From Takakia lepidozioides (lineage: Eukaryota > Streptophyta > Takakiopsida > Takakiales > Takakiaceae), in NCBI GenBank assembly GCA_030704615.1, contig CM060733.1, positions 35,464,001 through 35,528,000 on the forward strand: 64,000 nt of DNA. The letters run 5' to 3'. The notes under the pieces are model-generated. The model had not been told where the DNA came from. It worked only from the letters and a program-made list of their open reading frames with translations, and did no database searches. The position numbers and the translations under genes are program-made. Of the stretch, positions 33,324 to 41,525 are shown piece after piece; the first letter of the stretch is position 1, and every line of letters starts with the position of its first letter.

Positions 33324-35938
33324 ACCTCCGGCTGTGGTGGCTGTGGTGTGGTTGTAGTAACCACAGGTTCAGCTACTGGTACAGTGACTTGTTGTGGTGG
33401 TGGTGGTATTGGCTCTTGTATCATTGGCATCTCTTGCACCTCCTGTGAAGACTGAAAAGCCAAAGTTCTGGCTTGTAAATAAGAAGCCATTAGCTGTTCC
33501 TGAGGGATATAGACTCTTTGGTCGATGTTTGAAGTGAGTTCTTCCACTTGAGTCTGGAGTCCGTCTACATCCTCTTGTAACTCTGCTATCCTACTATAGA
33601 CATTGTCTATAGTAGTTGTGGCAATGTTCTGCACCTGCAGTCTGAGCTCATTCATCTCGCTTTGGGTGAGCTTCCGTGGTGCTTTGCCCTCTACTGGCCC
33701 TTGTGCTAACCAGACCTGCATAAGGCTGTTATCCACCAAGTTGCTTGTGGTTCCCCTGAGAGTTTGCTCCTCTCTTAGCTTGTACAATTCCAACTGCTGT
33801 TGTAAAGCCTCCATGCGCTTCGCCTGAGGTTCAACCAACTACGCATAAGCAGCAAGTAGATTATTGGCTTCCTTCCAAGCCTTGTTATTGACCGCGATTT
33901 CATTTCTATTGGCCATGATGGTTTGTTGCAACTCCACGATGTGCTTCTCTTGATCAGCTTCAATCTGCCTGTATTGCTTGAAAGTATCTTCATTGCGACA
34001 GATTGTATTCTTCATATCTACAATGAGCTTCATTTGCTCAACATTCTCTTCTTCTGCCTTCGTACATTTTTCCGCTTGACTGTTTATTTCTTTTGTAGAT
34101 TGGTCAAGCATAGTTGTAAATGTAGCACATTGTATCGCCATCCTGTTATGCACTGTCTGCAACTCCGTATGTAGTGCATTCAGTTCTTGCAACTTGCTTT
34201 CATGCTGCACCTGCATTTGGTATAGCTGTTGCTTATGTGCTTCGTGCAACTGGTCTTGCGCGAGGCCTGCCTCAATCAATTGTTGCTTGGCCAATTGCAA
34301 AGCCATTTCTGTATTTCCCAAGTCCTGCTTCATCTTGAGAGTGACCTCTTCATCGACCTTGTTTGCACACTCAGTGGCAAGTCGAGCCTCAAACTCCTTC
34401 CTGAGTTCCTCTTTCAAGGCTGTCAATTGGGTAATTGGAACATGGGATTTGACATAAGTCCCCAACAAATTAAGTGTCCTGCCTATGGAACTCATTAGCA
34501 TTGCCTGTTGAGGGTCATCATGGTGAGGTTGCTGCTGTTCCTCCTGATCTTCAACAGTGTGATGTCTCACTAACCATTCAGGCCATTGTCCCACCGGATT
34601 TTCTTCCTGAACTACTTCATCTATCACCGGTGCTACAGTGTCATGACCTTCCGCCTGTGGTACCTCCGGCACAGGTGTGTGTATTATATGCACCTCAGGA
34701 TTTCCCTTGGGCAACTGTTGCACCTCTGGGATTTCTGTCTCCTTGACCAGACCAGAATATTCATAGAGAAGGTCCCCCTTCTCTATTTCTGCCACTATCT
34801 GTTCTGTAGTTGGAATATCTAACCCTTCACTTTCCAAATCAATTATTTCTGGTTGAGCTGCATGGATAACTTGTGACCTTGTGACAAGTCGTTCAGGTGG
34901 CTGTGATGGTTGTGATGCAGAAGTAACTTCCTCTCCTCTCTCCGAAGGTCCTGCTTCCAGTAATAGCATTTCTCTGTGCTGCTGTGCCCCTTCCTGGCCA
35001 TGAGCTTGGGAAACATTATCATGCGGAATTCGTGAAGCCAGTGGATTTGCCACTACAGTCTTTCCCCGTCTCTGCCTCTTAATCTCAGGTTGCCCTGCTA
35101 GTCCACCCTCACTGTGTGAAGAGCCTTGCTCTTCCATTGCAGTTGTTGCTGGCTCAAACACTCCCATTTCGTTTCTTTCTTGCGCATTAAGTATGCCAGA
35201 ATCAAGGATTATTTGAGCAATGATTGGGCCAGACACTATTATAGGAGACTTTGCGGTAGTACCTTGTAATCTTTTCATCTCCTCTACCAGTGCGTTGTAC
35301 ATTATGTCCGCCCATTGTACCTCTCGTCCCTTCAGGCCTTTGAGTATTTCCTCCGTGAAGGATCTGCTCAAATACTGTTGGTTCTGTTTCATGGCAATCA
35401 GAACGTTCAATACCTGGCCTACCTCTTTTAACCCTGGGTACACAGCCTTGGTACAAGCATAACCCTGAGTTTTAAAGAAACTCCCTTCTTGGAATAAGTC
35501 CTCTATTTGCAGTCTTGCCCTGTGTTCCTCCACATGCACCTGACCTGCTGGCAATCGAAACAATTGCTGGAGGTATAGGGGAGTAATCATTAATTCAACT
35601 CCCTTCACCGTTGTTGTTCCTGTCCTTGGCTCAAAGTTCTGCAAAAATTGTAACATGTACTGTCTATGGTGTAGTGTCCAATCTAGGTTTTGTAATCCTT
35701 GCAATCTCAGCTCCTCCAGTATCTGTATCGCCTGTGGGGTAGCAATCGTTTGTTTCTGCAGAATTGTGGTGCTCTTCACCCTGATTTCCTCCATGCCTCT
35801 CACTCTCTTCATTTTAGACTCACCGAACTGTTTTGGCTGTAACAACTGTAGGAATGCCTGTAGTGCACAAAGCATAAACGTATGGTTGTCGCAGAAAGCT
35901 ATGGGTAATTTCTTGTAAGCCTGCGGGCTTGCAAGCAT
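33260..35938 (-). pseudogene. 3' ORF of element B, N-terminal and coiled-coil part
   Basis: Open from 35938 to a TAG at 33839-33841, then open again in the same frame to 33260. The N-terminal about 230 residues (with FMLCALQAFLQLLQP, TILQKQTIATP and GSFFKTQGYACTKAVYPGL) match A at 28170-28870. A Pro/Glu-rich linker and a long Gln/Glu/Lys-rich coiled coil (about 34450-33560) follow. The TAG replaces an Asn codon present in A (YANLVEP). This is a plant retroelement accessory protein of unknown function; one stop and one frameshift make this copy inactive. Confidence 0.65.
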
Positions 35939-36987
35939 CGCTCAAGAGAAAAGCTCTGCTTTGTCCTTTCGTGTCTATGCCACTGCGTAAGTAATATTGT
36001 GAGCGTATAGTCTGTTAGTTCCTCCATAGTTTCCAAGTTATAGCATTTATGGCCTATCCTGTCGAGACGCCCGTTACTTAGAACGACGCCGCCTCTTGCG
36101 CTTAATTTCCCTCCATTTTCTTGATCCTTTCTCTGGTTTTCTATTGGCTGTATCCGCTGTGACTGGATTTTAGATTTTATCTTCTTTAGAGGACTTTCCC
36201 TGTTGGATAGTCCACTAGGATCACACATGTGACAAAAATTCGGTTTTTTTGTACTTGCCGTTCGTTCCGTTTCCCTTTTTCCGTACTCATTAATGGGCCT
36301 GCCTTTCATCCCTTTTGACGGCCGTTCTTGTCCTCTTTCTTTTTGACACCTGTCCTTGCACTTCATTGTCGGCTGTGTGTCGCGCCCTGACCTCCACGTG
36401 TCTATTTTTAAAGTAATTTCCGTTTCTTCTTCCTTCAGCCATTTTCCTGAAGTTATTATGTGTCCACTTGTCACTGATTCTATCGATCGTGTAACTTTAG
36501 TAGGCTGTGTTGAGCTGTGACAGGCTGTGTCATACTGTGTTACGCTGTGATAGGCTGTGATGCACTGTGGTAAGCTGTGATAGGCTGTGACACGCTGTGG
36601 TAGGTTGTGATAGGCTGTGTTGCGCCGTGCTGGGCTGTGATAGGCTGTGTCGCGTCGTGATGGGCTGTGATAGGCTGTGTTGCGCCTTGCTGGGTTGTGA
36701 TAGGTTGTGTCACGTCGTGATGGGCTGTGATAGGCTGTGTCACGTCGTGATTGATCTTCTTCCTGTACCAATTCCCTTAATCTTTCTTGCAAAGAAACAG
36801 AAGGGGTGGCATCCAACTCTAGTTCTTCCGGTATAGATGATGCACTCTTTGATCTTGATGGTGTGAGAGGTCCAGATGATTCCCCTATGTCTATTCCTCT
36901 CTCCCAAAGATATGGATAATTAGCTTTCAGATAGCTTTCTCTTTTTGCTGAATATCTCTGTCGTCTAGCTTCTCTTTCATCACTCAT
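35899..36987 (-). CDS. Deletion-fused ORF of element B
   Basis: 362 codons. The first about 80 residues match the acidic ORF of element A (MSDEREARRQRYSAKRESYL). They are joined at about 36750 to CACAGCC-derived repeats (RRDTAYHSP units, 36480-36750) and then to the spacer that follows integrase in A. The whole gag-pol is thus replaced by an in-frame deletion. The end overlaps the start of the 3' ORF at 35938 in another frame. The product, if made, would be a basic low-complexity protein. Confidence 0.55.
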   Translation of the reverse strand: MSDEREARRQRYSAKRESYLKANYPYLWERGIDIGESSGPLTPSRSKSASSIPEELELDATPSVSLQERLRELVQEEDQSRRDTAYHSPSRRDTTYHNPARRNTAYHSPSRRDTAYHSPARRNTAYHNLPQRVTAYHSLPQCITAYHSVTQYDTACHSSTQPTKVTRSIESVTSGHIITSGKWLKEEETEITLKIDTWRSGRDTQPTMKCKDRCQKERGQERPSKGMKGRPINEYGKRETERTASTKKPNFCHMCDPSGLSNRESPLKKIKSKIQSQRIQPIENQRKDQENGGKLSARGGVVLSNGRLDRIGHKCYNLETMEELTDYTLTILLTQWHRHERTKQSFSLERCLQARRLTRNYP

Positions 36988-37008
36988 GTCCCATGTCTTT
37001 CATTTCTT

Positions 37009-37704
37009 TTAATGTGGCAATAACCAAAACTCTCTTCTGTAATATCTCTCGTATATGCCTGGGTTTCTTTCAAGCTTCAATGCACCCTTGGCTATACTTG
37101 AAGTCTCCGTTACCATATAACCATATGGCAAACAAGTCTGAAAAGCTGTTCTTGGTGTGAGTTTGATCCACAAAATATCCTTTGGAATCCAATTCTTTAC
37201 CAGTACCAGCTCTTCATGCATATGAGTATAAACATTCACCTTTCTTTCTTCCCAGCCTTCAAACTCTACTCGTTTAATGGATAGCAATGCTATCACATAA
37301 ACCAATGTTGGTAACCAACGTGCTCTTCCTCTACAGGCTACCTGATAAATCTTTATCACTCCTTTCTCCAGACCCCATTCTGGATCAGCATCATGCACTC
37401 GTTTAAGAATATTTTCTTTACAACCGTCTGGCAATTCCAAGAACCTTTGAAAGAATTGTTTGGACAATCTTTCTTCCTTCGTTCCACAGGGAATTTGATT
37501 CACTTCAAATTCTTTAATGGTCCAACCACCATGATCCCACCAGATGCCTGTCACATCTGGTTGTTCATGTCCCAGGTCCCCAGTATGGTCGCCAAATGTC
37601 GCGCGGCTTTTACTCACCCATCCCTTCGCTATTCGAGGCGGAAACTCCAAGATTGAAGAGTTGGAAATCTCTAAGTACTCAGCCCGCGCAGAACAATCAG
37701 TCAT
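37009..37704 (-). CDS. Leader ORF crossing the LTR/PBS junction, element B
   Basis: An uninterrupted 231-codon frame. The ATG at 37704 lies about 108 bases inside the 5' LTR, and the frame runs through the LTR end and the primer-binding site (37596-37579) into the leader, ending 22 bases before the next ATG at 36987. Segments: ISNSSILEFPPRIAKGW, PDVTGIWWDHGGWTIKEFEV, LSKQFFQRFLELPDGCKE and a hydrophobic stretch WLPTLVYVIALLSI. No known fold is recognised. The same frame is present, damaged, in element A and in the fragment at 10211. Confidence 0.6.
   Translation of the reverse strand: MTDCSARAEYLEISNSSILEFPPRIAKGWVSKSRATFGDHTGDLGHEQPDVTGIWWDHGGWTIKEFEVNQIPCGTKEERLSKQFFQRFLELPDGCKENILKRVHDADPEWGLEKGVIKIYQVACRGRARWLPTLVYVIALLSIKRVEFEGWEERKVNVYTHMHEELVLVKNWIPKDILWIKLTPRTAFQTCLPYGYMVTETSSIAKGALKLERNPGIYERYYRREFWLLPH
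37579..37596 (-). promoter_or_regulatory. Primer-binding site of element B
   Basis: On minus, TTTGGCGACCATACTGGG directly after the LTR end GCGACA; identical to the site of element A. Confidence 0.65.
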
Positions 37705-38619
37705 GACCTACAGCCAGTGTATCATGGGGGTGTTTCCTATTTGTTTCCCGTTTGGTATTCATGTTAACTATCTTACCATTGATATTTAAGTATCATTTGG
37801 CTTTATCAATCTATTGGATTCCATCAACTCATCCATTCATTCCACAGCTTCACTCAGATCTCTCTACACAGTGTGTTTGTATCGTAAAAGTATCCGATTA
37901 TGATTTATAAGGTATCAGGCCGAAGCCATTGTGTCTCTAATCTCCTCTACAATATCATTACAGCCTTGCATATATCAAGCATCTACTCATCATCTCTCTA
38001 TCTTCACTTCCGTTCTTCATCTCTGCCCGATCCCCTCTCCTCTATCACCAAGAAGTCCTCCTCTGAATGATGATCCTCCATTCCCCGTTTCTCCCTTTAT
38101 CTTCCTATCCGTGGTTCTAACCGTTTCCCTCACTAACCGTCGTCTGTGAACTAACATGTTCCCTTCGCAGGTGTTGTTCCCCACAGTCGTTCCCTGTTCT
38201 ACTCTTCGTTCCCTATGATCGTGACCGATGTGTCAAGCTGTGACTGGCTGTGTGAAACTGTGACGGGCTGTGACTGGCTGTGCGACTGTGTTTGGCTGTG
38301 TCGGGCTGTGCCGGGCTGTGTCGGCTGTGTCTGCTGTGACGACTGTGACGGGCTGTGTTGGCTGTGTCGACTGTGACGACTGTGACGGGCTGTGTTGGAT
38401 GTGTCGGCTGTGACGGGCTGTGTTGGCTGTGACGACTGTGACGGGCTGTGTTGGCTGTGTTGGCTGTGTTGGCTGTGACGACTGTGTTGGGCTGTGTAAC
38501 CCCCCTCTACAGTGCGCTGCTGTCACCCCTAAGGTTCCTCTTGGTCTCAGTCTGTGCAAAAATTAAGGGTACCCTACAGATCCCGTATAAGTGTCTAAGT
38601 CCCCGACAGTCCTCTAACA
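37597..38619 (-). repeat. 5' LTR of element B
   Basis: 1023 bp, TGTTAG...GACA on minus, with a GGCTGTG minisatellite at 38230-38500. It contains the start codon of the leader ORF near its 3' end. Confidence 0.9.
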
Positions 38620-39253
38620 CTTACCTGTGGTGCCGCATCATACGTATTTATATGATGTGAAAATCATGTTACAGAGGGATTCACAACTCCGTTCATGGTT
38701 TAACATGGCCTGGAACAACTTGAGCAACGAAAAATGGCATATTGACCACATTTTTAATAAGGAGCAGACAGCTTGGCAATACCTATACTGCTCCAAAGTT
38801 ACTGGCACACCTCTCACCTATACTGAGAAGGAATTGTTGAAGTTCAATAAACTTTCTTTCAACAGGTTACACAACGCTGTGAAGCTTAAGAATCCTGACA
38901 TGGTGGGGCCACACTGTATGCCAATTTTCATTCCAGAGAAACCAAGAAAGGCAAGAAGACCAAAAAACTGCAGGACTAAAGCAGATTCGGACACAACAGT
39001 TGAATCTTCAGAACAGACTCTTGACATATGGGAGGAATATGATCAAGCACTGCACGACAAGAAACGACGGGGATCTCCCACACCAGAGCCATTACAGCCG
39101 GTTCAGTCAAAGGGCAACAAATCAGGTTCAAGTACAGCTCAAGCATCTCCAGCAAGCAGTCATAGAACTCGGGCACGTAAAGAGACCCCTCGAAGGCACT
39201 CTCACAAACAGACAGGACCACGTTCACAAAGATTTACTGATCCTAAGCAGTAA
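38620..39253 (+). pseudogene. 3' ORF of element A, terminal part after the B insertion
   Basis: The frame, open from about 38627 to the TAA at 39253, continues the sequence cut at 31193. It aligns with the C-terminal third of B's piece at 32265-33323 (HHTYLYDVKIMLQRDSQ against PHMYLYDPKVMMQKDSQ). The C-terminus is Ser/Thr/Arg/Lys-rich and ends PKQ. The stop lies 38 bases before the 3' LTR, just upstream of the polypurine tract. Confidence 0.7.
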
Positions 39254-39271
39254 ACCGTGAGGACACGGCTT

Positions 39272-39291
39272 TTTGAGAGGGGAAGGGGTAA
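39272..39291 (+). promoter_or_regulatory. Polypurine tract of element A
   Basis: GAGAGGGGAAGGGGTAA directly before the 3' LTR (TGTTAG at 39292). Confidence 0.8.
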
Positions 39292-40166
39292 TGTTAGGAG
39301 GCAGTCTGGGACTTAGGCATTTTTTATGGGTTCTGTGGAGTCTGGGACTTAGACACTTCTATGGGTTCTGAGGGGTACCCTTAATTTTTTGAGATAGCCC
39401 GTCACAGCCATACACAGCCCGTCACAATCAGTCACAGCCCGACACAGACACAGCCCGTCACAGTCAGACACAGCCCGACACAGACACAGCCCGTCACACC
39501 CATACACAGCCAGTCACAGTCTGACACAGTCGCATAGTCAGTCACAGCTGTCACAGTCGTAGGGAACGGTTATCATGACAGGGAAGACTGTGGGGAACAA
39601 ACATCTGCCGGGGAACATGTAATTCACGGAGGACGGTTAGTGAAGGAAAACGGTTAGAACAGGGGGAAGGGAGAAAGCGGCGAGCGGAGAGAAAGGGACA
39701 TATACTTTTTGGGACGAAGATCACTCCTGGGGGGAAAAGGATGGAGATCGGAGGAAGGGAAGCTGGCGAGGAGGAAGGAGATACTATAGGACAGAGTTAG
39801 TACGAGAGGTAGGTTTACTTAGAGGGATAGATTAGAGAAGTTAGGACATCAGCATGTATCCGATTATGATTAATCTGATTCTCATCCGATACAAACACCT
39901 TGTGTTGAGAGACTTGAGTGAAGCTGTGTATGAATGAAATCAGGAGGCCCAAAGAAGCAATCTGACGTTTAAAAAGATACCTGGTCAAGATAAACAGGGA
40001 ATATAAACTGATAAGGAATGTAATTGGAAACCCAACAATGATTCACTAGCTGCAGGTCATGACTGATTGTTTTACGCGGGCTGAATGCTTAGAGATATCC
40101 AACTCTTCTATCTTGGAGTTTCCCCCTCAGATAGCGAAGGGATGGGTGAGTAAAAGCCGTGTGACA
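39292..40166 (+). repeat. 3' LTR of element A
   Basis: 875 bp copy of 19870-20704, with extra CACAGCC repeat units at 39430-39490. It ends GTGACA, followed by the GTGGC target duplication. Confidence 0.9.
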
Positions 40167-40360
40167 GTGGCAGCCTAGCCCTTCCAAGCATCAGAAAAAA
40201 CCAAGGGGAATGAGCTGTCTCCGCCGGCGGAGACGGTTGTGTGTATGTGTGGAGATTCGCAAACTTGTGAGAGTTGAAGTGACTTAGGCATCTGCGCCGG
40301 CGGAGGTGCTAGATTAGGAACAGCTTGGTGGGGCTTATGCGATGGCGCATATGCCTAAGT
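40167..40360. repeat. Family-2 palindromic array (right part) with target duplication
   Basis: Starts with the GTGGC duplication (40167-40171), then palindrome units TCTCCGCCGGCGGAGA (about 40220), TCTGCGCCGGCGGAGG (about 40292) and a decayed TATGCGATGGCGCATA (about 40340). It is the rest of the array interrupted by element A. Confidence 0.8.
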
Positions 40361-40394
40361 ACATGTCATGAAAAAAAACAAAACTACAGCTTAC

Positions 40395-40472
40395 CTTCTC
40401 CGTCCGCAGCTTGCCTCTACCACCACCACCACTAGCAACGCCTCCCCCTCGAGTGTCCTTCTTCCTCCCCAT
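40395..40472 (-). CDS. Probable first exon of the family-2 ParB-methyltransferase gene
   Basis: On minus, an ATG at 40472 opens 26 codons (MGRKKDTRGGGVASGGGG, then RGKLRTEK) that end at a clean donor, AAG|GTAAGC. The acceptor before 18670 (GGAATTAG|GAAATT) is in the same phase. If joined, intron 1 contains the palindromic array and was about 1.5 kb before elements A and B enlarged it to about 21.7 kb. This is inferred from splice signals and phase; it also places the gene's promoter next to that of the divergent transposase. Confidence 0.5.
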
Positions 40473-40754
40473 CGCCGCAACAGCTCGTTGCCTCGGGGTG
40501 GTATAGTATAAGGCCGAGATGCGGCGCCTCCGTCTCCTCTTCGCAACGGGAGTCTCCAGGGTGTAGAGACTAGAGATGTGTTAAGTGCTTGTGTAGTTTG
40601 TGTGTGTTTGTTTGGGGGAGTGGCAAGGGATAATGTGCAAGTATACTAGACTACGTTAGTGTAGTAATGATACCGGGTTAGTCATGTAGTAATGGCAACA
40701 AGTTTAACTGAATAGAAGCAGTTTATTAATAGAAAAGTAGAGGTTGTTTCATTG

Positions 40755-40830
40755 AATAGACCATGGCTTGTTGGTAAGGTTGTGGTGTATTTTCCACTAG
40801 GTTGCGGGTTCAAACCTGCCCCCGCCAAGG
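40755..40830 (+). repeat. tRNA-like/SINE-like sequence
   Basis: ATGGCTTGTTGGTAAGG resembles an A-box and GCGGGTTCAAACCTGC resembles a B-box with a T-arm stem. The loop is one base short and no acceptor stem is evident. It lies in the promoter-side region between the divergent family-2 genes. It is a likely SINE head or tRNA relic. Confidence 0.4.
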
Positions 40831-40834
40831 AGAG

Positions 40835-41520
40835 CGGGGGGAAAGGGGGGCGAGGGCGAAGGCTAAGGCCAAATTGGCCAAATCTGAAATGTAAACCTTT
40901 TTTATACACTCTGGCGTTAGTGCTTTTTGGACTACATGGGTTACACGTGGATCCTCGGAAGATGGTTGTACGATTGACATGTTACTTTGTGGCGGCGCCT
41001 TCATAATACAATATAAAGTAAGTGATAAAGTAACTAAATATTTTGTTATGGGTGTCTTAATCAATTTATTGGTTTTAGAGTCAATTGTCGCCACAAATAC
41101 TTGTACTCATTACTCATACATGAGTAATCAAAGAACAAATCAACATACATGTCATGGGATTTGATTGTAAATAAATTGTGCCGTCTAGTGTGTCAGTTCA
41201 TAGTTGGACGATTAATCAACGATTGGTTGTAAAATAAATGGAAACATGCAGAGCATTTATGTTTCATATGCTCATAAGAAGAAGGCAGTACATTGGATTC
41301 TAAGATCTCAACAACGGCGCCGTCGTCTTAAAATAGGGGATAGTCCATTTAGTTGTTTCTGTCAGAGAATAATATGGATGGAGCACATGCCTCAAAAAAT
41401 TTGGACCTTCTGGATTGATAATACACATAAGTAATGTAAGCCATTTAATGTATTTGCATAAGGTCTTGCAAGATGTGCGCTTTCATCATTTTGCATCTTC
41501 TCTCAAACTTTGAGGGCATT
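40835..41520. other. Intergenic/promoter region upstream of transposase 2
   Basis: No coding region recognised. AT-rich, with a start-proximal stretch before the ATG at 41526. It may hold the 5' untranslated region of the family-2 transposase and the tail of the SINE-like sequence at 40755. Confidence 0.4.
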
Positions 41521-41525
41521 ACCAA

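Larger units (their letters stand above)
31194..38619 (-). mobile_element. Non-autonomous LTR retrotransposon B, nested in A
   Basis: Minus-strand element with LTRs 37597-38619 (5') and 31194-32225 (3'), a primer-binding site at 37596-37579, a polypurine tract at about 32243-32226, and a CTTAC target duplication. It keeps the leader frame, the start of the acidic ORF, and the extra 3' ORF, but lacks gag zinc knuckles, protease, reverse transcriptase, RNase H and integrase: about 5.9 kb present in A (about 21555-27415) is missing. It therefore depended on enzymes supplied in trans, plausibly from an A-type element. Its LTR differs in sequence from A's LTR over most of its length, so it belongs to a related sublineage. 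Confidence 0.9.
19870..40166 (+). mobile_element. Ty3/Gypsy LTR retrotransposon A (host of nested element B)
   Basis: Two related LTRs (19870-20704 and 39292-40166, both TGTTAG...GACA), a primer-binding site directly after the 5' LTR, a polypurine tract directly before the 3' LTR, and a 5-bp GTGGC target duplication. Internal genes in order: leader frame, a short acidic ORF, gag-pol, and a long extra 3' coding region. Without element B (31194-38619 plus one 5-bp duplication) A is about 12.9 kb. The protease DGGSG motif, the FLDDFS reverse transcriptase motif and the long extra region after integrase resemble plant non-chromoviral (Athila/Tat-type) elements; that placement is by recall of family motifs. 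Confidence 0.92.
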
